NCBI GenBank assembly: GCA_036554945.1
Contig: DATBMH010000016.1
Span: 1 to 8,681, forward strand
Direction: 5' to 3'
Length of the DNA: 8,681 nt
From: JACDAN01 sp036554945
GTDB taxonomy: Bacteria; Actinomycetota; Thermoleophilia; Gaiellales; Gaiellaceae
The position numbers and the translations under genes are program-made. This document shows positions 1 to 5,959 of this stretch, one piece after another (position 1 is the first letter of the stretch; each line of letters starts with the position of its first letter). The notes below the pieces were generated by a model that was given only the letters and a program-made list of their open reading frames with translations, had not been told where the DNA came from and ran no database searches.

Positions 1-6
1 AAACGA

Positions 7-31
7 CCGGCCGCCCAAGAAGGGCGGCCGG
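7..31 (-). terminator. Strong hairpin, probable intrinsic terminator
   Basis: A perfect 10-bp GC-rich inverted repeat (7-16 with 22-31) has a 5-base loop (17-21). Read on the minus strand, the stem is followed by TCGTTT up to the window edge, a short T-rich tail. It would stop minus-strand transcripts from the peptidase cluster, or it could act for a gene left of the window. The missing sequence beyond position 1 prevents deciding direction. The hairpin is seen directly; its terminator role is inferred. Confidence 0.55.
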
Positions 32-53
32 CGCCGTCGGGAGACGACATGCC

Positions 54-79
54 GCAAGCCAAGAGCGCGCGAGGCTTGC
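54..79. repeat. 7-bp inverted repeat
   Basis: The arms GCAAGCC (54-60) and GGCTTGC (73-79) pair across a 12-base loop. It lies between the two strong hairpins of the left intergenic region, next to a locally AT-rich pocket (about 86-125) that is unusual for this DNA. The role is unknown; it could be part of a structured leader or 3' end. Confidence 0.4.
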
Positions 80-141
80 AGCGCGGAAACTATAAACGCC
101 CTGCTTTGAAAACGGGGGATTTTCTACGGGGACGCCCCTCC

Positions 142-166
142 GCCGAACGGGCCTTGCCCGTTCGGC
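142..166 (-). terminator. 11-bp hairpin downstream of the M23 peptidase gene
   Basis: The arms 142-152 and 156-166 form a perfect 11-bp inverted repeat with a 3-base loop, starting 46 bases past the peptidase stop codon. No T tract follows directly on either strand, so it is a hairpin-only ('I-shaped') terminator candidate, a kind often predicted in high-GC actinobacteria, or an mRNA 3'-end stabiliser. A smaller 6-bp hairpin (187-192 with 198-203) lies between it and the stop codon. Confidence 0.5.
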
Positions 167-211
167 TCCGGTGAGTCGTGAGACTTTGCGCGAAAGGCGC
201 GCAGCAGCGCC

Positions 212-1393
212 CTAGAGGTAGCCGAGCGGGTCGACCGCGGCGCCGTTGACGCGCACCTCGAAGTGGAGGTGCGGCCCGAAGCAGTGGCCGGTGCAGCCGA
301 CGTAGCCGATCGTCTGGCCCTGGCCGACGGTCCCGCCGCCGACCACGAAGCTCGACTGGTGGGCGTACGCGGTGGCGACGCCGTTGCCGTGGTCGATGAT
401 GATCAGGTTCCCGTAGCCGCCCATCCAGCCGGCGTAGATCACGTTTCCGGCGGCGGCGGCGTGAATCGGGGTACCGTAGCCCGCGGCGATGTCGATGCCT
501 TCGTGCATCCGGCCCCAGCGCCACCCGTAGCCGCTGACGACCGGGCCGCCGACCGGCCAGACCATCCCGGCCGCCGAGACCGTCCCGTCGCCGGAGCTCG
601 AGTAGCTCGGGCCCGACTGCGCGGCGTTGATGCGGGCCGCGAGCTGCGCGCTGGTCTTGAGGAGCTCCTCGGCCTTCCCCTCGTAGCGCTCGGCAGCCTC
701 GTGCGCGTCGTGGAGGCTCTCCCGCTTGGACGACCGCGCCTGGGCGAGGCCCTTCCGGGAGGCGAGCAGCTGGTCGTAGACGGACCGCTGCTGCTGGGTG
801 CGGATCTCGACCACTCGGGTCACGGCGGTGACGCGCGCCTTCGTCCTCCCCGTGCGCCGCTTGAGGTCGCGCATGTGGTCGCGCGCGCCGGTGACGTGCT
901 CGACGACCCGCTGATCCTGCTTCGCGATCGAGTCCAGGTAGTCGATCTGGTCGAGCGCGTCGCTGAAGCTGGACGCGTCGAGGACGATGTCCATCGTCGT
1001 CGGGTCCTCGCCCTCGTAGACGGCGACGAGCCGGTCGGCGAGCCGGCTCTGGGCGACCGTGTACTGGCCCCGGAGGTACTCGAGCCGCTCGCTCTGGAGC
1101 CGGTAGAGCGCCTTGACCGCCTCCAGCTTCCGCTGGTGCAGCGCGAGGTCCTCCTCGAGCGCCGCGAGCCGGCTGGAGACGTCGCCCACCTCGGCTTCGA
1201 GCACCTGGATCCGCTCGGAGACCGTCGCGATCTCCTGCCGAAGCCGCTCCTCCTGCGCCCGCGCCGCGTCGGCCTTGCTCTGCAGGGCCTGCGCCTGCTG
1301 GTCGAGCTGCTGCTTGCGGTCGTAGAGGCTGCCGGACGCCGGCGCCGCGGCGACCAGGATGAGAACGAGGCTGCAGACGATTCGTCGAGCCAT
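212..1393 (-). CDS. Secreted M23-family (LytM-type) metalloendopeptidase with coiled-coil N-terminus
   Basis: The 393-residue protein is an EnvC-like peptidoglycan endopeptidase expected to act outside the membrane on peptide cross-links. A signal sequence (MARR, then a hydrophobic stretch to about residue 20) is followed by long, charged, Gln-rich heptad-like helices (about 24-125 and 150-258), a Ser/Gly linker and a C-terminal M23 domain (about 278-393). The zinc and catalytic residues are all present: H297 and D301 (HEGID), H345 (TAYAH), and H375 and H377 (GPHLHFE). Unlike EnvC, whose LytM domain is degenerate, it should be an active enzyme. Two cysteines (C367, C371) sit just before the HLH motif and could form a disulfide. 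The ATG at 1393 suits the signal peptide, but no Shine-Dalgarno site is visible. It lies 56 bases behind the CcmI-like gene on the same strand, so it may be the last gene of that operon or have its own promoter. Confidence 0.93.
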   Translation of the reverse strand: MARRIVCSLVLILVAAAPASGSLYDRKQQLDQQAQALQSKADAARAQEERLRQEIATVSERIQVLEAEVGDVSSRLAALEEDLALHQRKLEAVKALYRLQSERLEYLRGQYTVAQSRLADRLVAVYEGEDPTTMDIVLDASSFSDALDQIDYLDSIAKQDQRVVEHVTGARDHMRDLKRRTGRTKARVTAVTRVVEIRTQQQRSVYDQLLASRKGLAQARSSKRESLHDAHEAAERYEGKAEELLKTSAQLAARINAAQSGPSYSSSGDGTVSAAGMVWPVGGPVVSGYGWRWGRMHEGIDIAAGYGTPIHAAAAGNVIYAGWMGGYGNLIIIDHGNGVATAYAHQSSFVVGGGTVGQGQTIGYVGCTGHCFGPHLHFEVRVNGAAVDPLGYL

Positions 1394-1410
1394 GGGAGCG
1401 TGTTCGCGGG

Positions 1411-1431
1411 CCGGGGAGACCTCCCTCCCGG
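1411..1431 (-). other. Imperfect hairpin between ccmI-like gene and M23 gene
   Basis: The arms 1411-1418 and 1425-1431 pair over 7 bp with one bulged base and a 6-base loop. It falls in the 56-bp gap ahead of the peptidase start. It might attenuate read-through from the ccm genes, or hide the only purine-rich stretch (GGGAGGGAGG on the minus strand), which is too far from the ATG for normal initiation. No T tract follows. The role is inferred and weak. Confidence 0.3.
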
Positions 1432-1449
1432 GCCGGATGGGGCGGCATG

Positions 1450-1782
1450 CTACCGGTCGGATCGGCCAGACGGAAGCGTTGGCTCCGAAAACGGCTGCTC
1501 TGGGGCCTCTTTTGGCGTCTCGGGTGGCAACAGCGCCGCGGCGCGCCGGCGAAGCGGATGCACCTGCGCCCGGTAGTCCGCGTCCGTGATCTTCCCCGTG
1601 CGGTGGTCGAACTCGAGCTCCTTCAGCTCGGCCAGGAGCCGGTCCCGCTCCTCGGCCGCCGCCAGCGTCTCGTCGGCCGGCTTCTCCGGCTCGGGCGGCT
1701 CGTCCTTGCGCAGGAACGGCACCGCGACGAACACGACCGCCGCCGCCGCGAGCAGCGCGCCGAGGAGCAGCTCCGGGCTCAC
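1450..1782 (-). CDS. Short CcmI-like cytochrome c biogenesis protein
   Basis: This 110-residue protein has one N-terminal membrane helix (about 4-23), an acidic Pro-rich linker (27-38) and a helix with the pattern ELKELEFDHRTGKITDADY (52-70). That pattern resembles the conserved segment after the membrane anchor of CcmI/CycH, which helps deliver apocytochrome c to the CcmF lyase. The large TPR part of proteobacterial CcmI is absent, as is any zinc ribbon or CxxC, so it is a minimal version. The GTG start at 1782 overlaps the ccmF stop (GTGA, 4 bases), indicating translational coupling. The same frame stays open far upstream through ccmF, but that is shadow sequence. Family assignment rests on the motif, size and position, not on a database search. 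Confidence 0.75.
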   Translation of the reverse strand: MSPELLLGALLAAAAVVFVAVPFLRKDEPPEPEKPADETLAAAEERDRLLAELKELEFDHRTGKITDADYRAQVHPLRRRAAALLPPETPKEAPEQPFSEPTLPSGRSDR

Positions 1783-3770
1783 GCCCTCGCGAGCGCCTCG
1801 CGGCCGCCGTACCGGATCGCGAGCCGCCGCTGCTCCCTGGCGTCCGGCCAGAGCGCGATGAGCGCGCCGCCCAGGAACACGAACCCGGCGATCCAGATCA
1901 GGTTCACGAGCGGCTTCACGAGCACCTTGAGGAAGAGCGTCTCGCCGTCGATCTGGTCCGCGACGAGGAAGAGATCCTCGCCGTTGAGCTTGTCGGACCG
2001 GATCGCCGCCTCGTTCGAGACCTGCTGCTCGGCGAAGTAGCGGTTCTTGCCCGGCTCGAGCGTGCCCAGGCTCTTCCCGTCCCTCGAGACCTCGACCACG
2101 GCGCGGAGCTCCTGCGCGTTGGCGCCGCGGCGCTCCTCGACGCCGCGGTACCGCAGGTCGTACCCGCCGACCGCCATCGTGTCGCCTGGGAGGAGCCGCC
2201 GCTCGGCGACGGTGTCGTACGCGCTGGAGCCGATGACGCCGATCGCGAGCAGCACGATCGACGCGTGGACGACGTAGCCGCCGTACCGGCGCCGGTTGCG
2301 CCCGACGAGCGACGTGAACGCGCTTGTCCAGGACGAGCTGCCGAGCGCGTGCCTCGCGCGGGTCCCGCGGGCGAACTCGAGCACGATCGACGCCATGACG
2401 AACGCGCAGAACGTGTAGCCGACCAGCCCGGGAATCGACGATCCGGCGCCGAGGAGGAGCAGGATCCCGCCGCAAGCGAGCGCCACGCCGGCCGGCCACG
2501 CGAAGGTCCTCCCCAGCCCGCGCAGCGACGCGCGACGCCAGGCGATCAGCGGCCCGATCCCCATGAGCAGGAGCAGCGGGAGCCCGAAGGCCTTGAGGAA
2601 GAAGTTGTAGTACGGCGGCCCCACCGTCACCGGCTCGCCGCGCAGCGCCTCGGTGATGATCGGGTAGAGGACGCCCCAGAGAATCGTCAGGCAGAAGGCG
2701 ATCAGCAGCAGGTTGTTGTAGAGGAACGTCGCCTCCCGCGACACCGGCGACTCCAGCCGCGTCCTGGAGTGGAGCATCGGCAGCCTGGTCAGGACGAGGC
2801 CGATCGAGGCGGCGAGGACGACGCCGATGAAGCCGAGGAACCACGGGCCGATCGAGCTCTCGGTGAACGAGTGGATCGAGCTGATGATCCCGGAGCGCGT
2901 CAGGAACGTCCCGAAGAGCGCGAGGGCGAAGGCGCCGATCACGAGCAGGACGTTCCAGATCTTCAGCATCCCGCGCTTCTCCTGGATCATCACCGAGTGC
3001 AGGAACGCGGTCGCCGCGAGCCACGGCATCAGCGCCGCGTTCTCGACGGGATCCCACGCGAAGTAGCCGCCCCACCCCACCTCGACGTACGCCCAGTGGG
3101 CGCCGAGCAGCTGCCCGAAGCCGAGGAACGTCCAGGCGAGGAGCGTCCAGCGGCGTGTGACGACGATCCAGAGCTCGTCGCTGCGCCGGGCGGCCAGGGC
3201 GCCCATCGCGAACGCGAACGGGATCGTCAGCCCGACGAAGCCGAGGTAGAGCATCGGCGGGTGCGCGAGCATGTACGGGTTCTGGAGGCTCGGGTTGAGC
3301 CCCGATCCGTCCGCAGGCGCCGTCTGCGTCGCGAACGGGCTCGAGACCGCGACGAGCACGAACGAGAAGAACACGATCACGCCGCCGAGGATCGGGACCG
3401 TCCAGGCGAGCAGCGTCGGCGCCGACCTGCGAGCGAAGAGCACGGCAACCGCCGAAAACCCGGTGAGGATCAGCAGCCAGAGCAGCAGCGAGCCTTCCTG
3501 GCCGCCCCAGAACGCGGAGATCGTGTAGCCGAGCGGCAGCTCCCGGCTCGAGTGGTCGGCGACGTACGTCAGGCCGAAGTCGTTCTGGACGAGGGCGATC
3601 AGGAGCACCAACGACGCAACGAGCGCGGCGGCAAAGGACGCCACGATCGCGTTCTCGGCCGAGGAGGCCAGCCGCTGACGGCGCTCCCGCGCGGCGAGGG
3701 CGCCGGCCACGACGGCGTACACCGCCAGGCCGAGGCAGACGACGAGCGCGACCCGCCCCAGCTCGGGCAT
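1779..3770 (-). CDS. ccmF: Haem lyase subunit CcmF (cytochrome c maturation)
   Basis: The 663-residue polytopic membrane protein of the CcmF/CcmC haem-handling family transfers haem from CcmE to the CxxCH motif of apocytochrome c. The WWD signature WGGYFAWDPVENAALMPW is at residues 233-250. Histidines matching the four functional ones of E. coli CcmF (H173, H261, H303, H491, from memory) are at H170 (AHPPMLYLG), H258 (FLHSV), H300 (SSIHSF) and H502 (VVHASI). About 15 membrane helices are expected, and the C-terminus ends with a membrane helix and a basic tail. Length is normal for the family. I chose the ATG at 3770 because it overlaps the ccmE stop (TAATG) and has a purine-rich GAAGAAG 6-12 bases upstream. 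A GTG at 3803 would add 11 residues inside ccmE. It is coupled to ccmE upstream and to the CcmI-like gene downstream. Confidence 0.96.
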   Translation of the reverse strand: MPELGRVALVVCLGLAVYAVVAGALAARERRQRLASSAENAIVASFAAALVASLVLLIALVQNDFGLTYVADHSSRELPLGYTISAFWGGQEGSLLLWLLILTGFSAVAVLFARRSAPTLLAWTVPILGGVIVFFSFVLVAVSSPFATQTAPADGSGLNPSLQNPYMLAHPPMLYLGFVGLTIPFAFAMGALAARRSDELWIVVTRRWTLLAWTFLGFGQLLGAHWAYVEVGWGGYFAWDPVENAALMPWLAATAFLHSVMIQEKRGMLKIWNVLLVIGAFALALFGTFLTRSGIISSIHSFTESSIGPWFLGFIGVVLAASIGLVLTRLPMLHSRTRLESPVSREATFLYNNLLLIAFCLTILWGVLYPIITEALRGEPVTVGPPYYNFFLKAFGLPLLLLMGIGPLIAWRRASLRGLGRTFAWPAGVALACGGILLLLGAGSSIPGLVGYTFCAFVMASIVLEFARGTRARHALGSSSWTSAFTSLVGRNRRRYGGYVVHASIVLLAIGVIGSSAYDTVAERRLLPGDTMAVGGYDLRYRGVEERRGANAQELRAVVEVSRDGKSLGTLEPGKNRYFAEQQVSNEAAIRSDKLNGEDLFLVADQIDGETLFLKVLVKPLVNLIWIAGFVFLGGALIALWPDAREQRRLAIRYGGREALARA

Positions 3771-4159
3771 TACGTCTTCTTCGAGCTGTACTTCGACGGG
3801 CACTTCGTCACGAGCGTCCCCGGCTCACCGACGAAGGTGCCGTTTCGCAGCTGCCCTTTGAGCGAGATGTCCCTGCCGACCTTGAACATGTCCGGCACCG
3901 ACCCGGTGTAGGTCACCGGGAGCCGGACGGGCGAGCTGCCCTGGACGTCCTTGATCCGGAACCGGATCGTGCGGCCGCTCCGCTGGACCGGAGCGACGAC
4001 CTTCCCCACGATCGTGACCTCGCCGGTCCGTCCCTGGAGCTGGCTCGGACGCAGCTGCGGCGTCCCGCCGGCGATGGACGTGTAGAGCAGGAAGACAGCG
4101 AGCATCGCCGCCACTCCCAGGGCGATGACGAGGCGGGCAGGACTCGAACGGCGCGCCAC
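3770..4159 (-). CDS. ccmE: Haem chaperone CcmE, Cys-type (CxxxY)
   Basis: This 129-residue periplasmic-facing haem chaperone has a basic N-terminus (MARRSS), one membrane helix (about 9-27) and a beta-rich OB-fold domain (about 45-118) with the family pattern GEVTIVGKVV, IRFRIKDVQG, LPVTYTGSVPDMFKVGRDI. The usual haem-binding HxxxY is replaced by CPSKY, with C120 and Y124. That is the CxxxY form known from archaea and Desulfovibrio ('System I*'), where cysteine replaces histidine as the haem-attachment residue. The protein ends five residues after Y124, without the long C-terminal tail of many HxxxY proteins. The start is GTG at 4159, just before the basic/hydrophobic N-terminus; there is no strong ribosome-binding site. 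The stop shares a base with the ccmF start. Identity as CcmE is firm; function through C120 is inferred from the family. Confidence 0.94.
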   Translation of the reverse strand: MARRSSPARLVIALGVAAMLAVFLLYTSIAGGTPQLRPSQLQGRTGEVTIVGKVVAPVQRSGRTIRFRIKDVQGSSPVRLPVTYTGSVPDMFKVGRDISLKGQLRNGTFVGEPGTLVTKCPSKYSSKKT

Positions 4160-4183
4160 GCCGTCAGTGTAGCCCTGGTGTTC

Positions 4184-4429
4184 CTAGGCCTCGCGGGTGG
4201 GGGCAGGCCGGCGCCGCGCGGGTATCCGGTACCCGTGCTCCTCACAGAGGAGGCCCGGCGTGTCCTCGGTCAGCGCGTCGCAGTAGCCCTTCCCGTACGC
4301 GGCCCGCATGAAGGCCGCCACGATCTCGAGATTCCACTCGCCGACGTCCGCCGCCTCCCGCCAGAGGTCGGTGAGACGGAGGTCGATGTCGAGCTCGAGA
4401 AGGTCGATCCTGGAAGGGCGCTTGGCCAT
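4184..4429 (-). CDS. Small hypothetical protein
   Basis: I do not recognise the family of this 81-residue protein. It is mostly helical and acidic in its first two thirds (residues 1-53), with a segment rich in aromatic and small residues (WREAADVGEWNLEIVAAF, 23-40), then YGKGYCDAL and LLCEEHGYRIP with two cysteines and one histidine, and a basic Pro/Arg tail. It has no signal peptide or membrane segment, so it is probably cytoplasmic. I take it as a real gene because it looks like a compact globular domain rather than an Arg/Pro-rich shadow, starts with ATG, and ends 24 bases before ccmE on the same strand. It may be the first gene of the ccm operon, but nothing in it points to cytochrome maturation. 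No clear ribosome-binding site precedes it. Confidence 0.65.
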   Translation of the reverse strand: MAKRPSRIDLLELDIDLRLTDLWREAADVGEWNLEIVAAFMRAAYGKGYCDALTEDTPGLLCEEHGYRIPARRRPAPTREA

Positions 4430-4497
4430 GCGCTCAGGGTAGGAACGGCGTCGGACGGCGCAGGAAGCATCCGCCGAACGGCGTCGTTTGCACGGTC
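4430..4497. promoter_or_regulatory. Divergent intergenic region with 11-bp direct repeat
   Basis: This 68-bp gap lies between divergent genes and should hold promoters for both directions. The 11-mer GAACGGCGTCG occurs twice, at 4443-4453 and 4476-4486, offset by 33 bp (about three helical turns), with a shorter related GACGGCG (4454-4460) between them. This could be an operator for a shared regulator. I could not place confident -10/-35 elements. The repeat is seen directly; its regulatory role is inferred. Confidence 0.35.
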
Positions 4498-4905
4498 ATG
4501 GCGCCCGTCCACGAGCTCCGCGTCGCCCTCACCGTCCCGGACTACGCCGCCGCCGTGCGGTTCTACCGCGACGCGCTCGGGCTGCCGGTGGTCGAGGAGT
4601 GGGACACCGAGGACGGGAGCGGCGTCGTCCTCGACGCCGGCCGCGCCACGCTCGAGCTGCTCTCCGAAGGCCAGGCCGAGCACGTCGACGACGTCGAGGT
4701 GGGCCGCCGCGTCGCAGGGCCGGTGCGCCTCGCGCTCGAGGTCGACGACTCCGGCGCGACCGCCGATGCTCTCGAGGGCGCGGGCGCGGAGCGGTTGGCC
4801 AACCCGGTGGTGACGCCGTGGCGGCACTGGAACGTCCGCCTGCGTGCGCCGGACGGCATGCAGCTGACGCTCTTCACCGTCCTCGACGAAGAGCCCGACC
4901 GTTAG
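4498..4905 (+). CDS. VOC-superfamily (glyoxalase/bleomycin-resistance-like) protein
   Basis: The 135-residue protein contains two beta-alpha-beta-beta-beta modules: module 1 runs from about residue 5 (LRVALTVPDYAAAVRFYRDALGLPVV) to about 54, and module 2 from about 75 (RLALEVDDSGATADAL) to 130, closing with RAPDGMQLTLF. The length is that of a single-domain VOC protein acting as a dimer. By my alignment, the positions that usually carry metal ligands (His in strand 1, His at the start of module 2, Glu near the end) hold Arg, Arg and Thr. A glyoxalase I or extradiol dioxygenase activity is therefore unlikely; a ligand-binding or metal-independent role is more plausible, substrate unknown. The ATG at 4498 falls just before the first strand, with no Shine-Dalgarno site, so the message could be leaderless. 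The next gene follows after 10 bases, likely co-transcribed. Confidence 0.88.
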   Translation: MAPVHELRVALTVPDYAAAVRFYRDALGLPVVEEWDTEDGSGVVLDAGRATLELLSEGQAEHVDDVEVGRRVAGPVRLALEVDDSGATADALEGAGAERLANPVVTPWRHWNVRLRAPDGMQLTLFTVLDEEPDR

Positions 4906-4915
4906 CCTCTCGCCG

Positions 4916-5746
4916 ATGGGCGAGTTGCGGTTCGGGCCGGCGCGGATTCCCTCGCGGGAGTCGCCGGAGGAGGCGATCGCGATCCTCCAGGAGCGCGGCT
5001 ACACGGCGTGCGAGATCGACTTCGAGGGCAAGTTCTGGATGGACTACCCGTGGGCCGAGCGGCTCGGGGATCTGGCCAGGGACGCGGGCATCGCGCTCTC
5101 CGTCCACGCGCCCATCGCGGGCTTCGTCGGCCACGCGGAGCGCGGAAAGAAGCTGAACATGGCGGTCGGGATGCTCGACCACTCGGCCGGGATCGCCCTC
5201 ACGGCGGGCGCCGAGCTCGTCGTCTTCCACCCGGGCTTCCTCCTCGGCCGGGAGCGCGAGATGGCGATCGACGACGTCGTCGAGCAGGCGGGCGAGCTAC
5301 GGGAGCGACTGGAGAAGAAGGGCCGCGGCGTTCCTTTCGGGGTCGAGGTCATGGGCCGCGTCCGCGAGCTCGGGACGATCGACGACGTGCTCGAGATCTC
5401 GCGGCGGGTGGACTGGATCCGGCCCGTGCTCGACTTCGCCCACATGCACGCGACCTCCGACGGCGCCTTCACCGAGCCGACCGCCTTCACGGAGGTGCTC
5501 GAGGGTGCCGACGCGGTGCTCCAGCCGGGCGCGCCGTTCCACATCCACTTCTCCGACATCGCCTACGCGAACCGGAACGAGACGAAGCACCTGCCTTACG
5601 GAGAGGGAACGCTGCGCGCGGACCCGTTGGGCGAGGCGCTGGCCGGGTTCGACCGGCCGGCGACGGTGATCAGCGAGTCGCCGGACGAGGAAAGCCACCA
5701 AGCGATCCGCTCAGCGTTGCTCGCAGCGACGTCGGCCAGGTCCTAG
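4916..5746 (+). CDS. Endonuclease IV (Nfo)-like / AP endonuclease family 2 TIM-barrel protein
   Basis: This 276-residue TIM-barrel protein is close to the length of E. coli Nfo, which cuts DNA at abasic sites with three zinc ions. Most metal ligands can be matched in order and spacing: H64 (VHAPI), H105 (FHPG), E144 (VEVMG), D173 and H176 (DFAH), H211 (HFSD), H225 (KHLP) and E254 (SESP), corresponding to E. coli H69, H109, E145, D179, H182, H216, H231 and E261 from memory. The ninth ligand, D229 of the DRH motif, appears replaced: the sequence reads NETKH, with Thr or Glu near that place. It may be a true repair endonuclease with an altered site or a related sugar isomerase/epimerase-type barrel. 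I chose the ATG at 4916, 10 bases behind the VOC stop; no strong ribosome-binding site is visible. The cytoplasm is expected; there is no signal peptide. Confidence 0.85.
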   Translation: MGELRFGPARIPSRESPEEAIAILQERGYTACEIDFEGKFWMDYPWAERLGDLARDAGIALSVHAPIAGFVGHAERGKKLNMAVGMLDHSAGIALTAGAELVVFHPGFLLGREREMAIDDVVEQAGELRERLEKKGRGVPFGVEVMGRVRELGTIDDVLEISRRVDWIRPVLDFAHMHATSDGAFTEPTAFTEVLEGADAVLQPGAPFHIHFSDIAYANRNETKHLPYGEGTLRADPLGEALAGFDRPATVISESPDEESHQAIRSALLAATSARS

Positions 5747-5778
5747 GCGACGGTCCCGGCAAGGGATCTTGGCTCAAA

Positions 5779-5802
5779 GCCCCCGGCCGAGACCGGCTGG
5801 GC
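5779..5802. terminator. Hairpin in convergent gap, candidate bidirectional terminator
   Basis: The arms GCCCCCGG (5779-5786) and CCGG-CT-GGGC (5793-5802, two bases bulged) form an 8-bp GC stem with a 6-base loop. It lies 33 bases past the stop of the endonuclease IV-like gene, between convergent genes. On the minus strand it is followed by TTTG, so it could also end the cyclase-ATPase transcript. It has no long T tract; the role is inferred. Confidence 0.4.
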
Positions 5803-5830
5803 ACGTCACGTCTTGGATTATGCGAGCTGG

Positions 5831-5847
5831 GCGAGGGGAATCCTCGC
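5831..5847. terminator. Short 6-bp hairpin in convergent gap
   Basis: GCGAGG (5831-5836) and CCTCGC (5842-5847) pair across a 5-base loop. With no T tract on either side it is only a weak terminator candidate. The rest of the gap (5747-5959) shows a 10-bp palindrome TCGAGCTCGA at 5886-5895 and no gene I can support. I looked for a tRNA cloverleaf and found none. Confidence 0.25.
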
Positions 5848-5959
5848 TACGTAACGGTCTCAGACGCGACGCTCGACGCAGGATCTCGAGCTCGATTCGC
5901 CAGTTGTCTTGGCTGTCCGGGGAACGACCGGCACTTGAACTTCTAGGAGCGGCTGAACA

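Noticed and set aside
86..125. Sigma-70-like promoter around TATAAA/TATAGT
   Set aside because: A -10-like hexamer exists on both strands, but no -35 hexamer is found at 16-18 bp spacing, so I do not list it as a promoter.
263..1576. 437-codon plus-strand open frame opposite the M23 gene
   Set aside because: It has no domain pattern and runs across the gap into the next gene. The minus strand carries an intact signal peptide, coiled coil and M23 active site.
2265..3911. 548-codon plus-strand open frame opposite ccmF
   Set aside because: The product is dominated by Arg, Glu, Pro and Asp with no domain pattern. It is the expected mirror of a GC-biased membrane-protein gene on the other strand, and ccmF is unmistakable.
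4200..4905. Frameshifted or broken gene in the 4178-5156 region, where several plus-strand frames overlap
   Set aside because: The VOC gene reads cleanly from start to stop in one frame. The other frames give Arg/Pro/Ala-rich products typical of high-GC shadow frames.
5008..5946. 312-codon plus-strand frame overlapping the endonuclease IV-like gene
   Set aside because: The product is an Arg/Gly/Ala-rich shifted-frame reading of the true gene, without conserved motifs.
5747..5959. Possible tRNA or riboswitch in the convergent gap
   Set aside because: I tried to fold T-arm and acceptor pairs around the GATTCG at 5893-5898 and the hairpin at 5831-5847, but no cloverleaf or known aptamer pattern fits.
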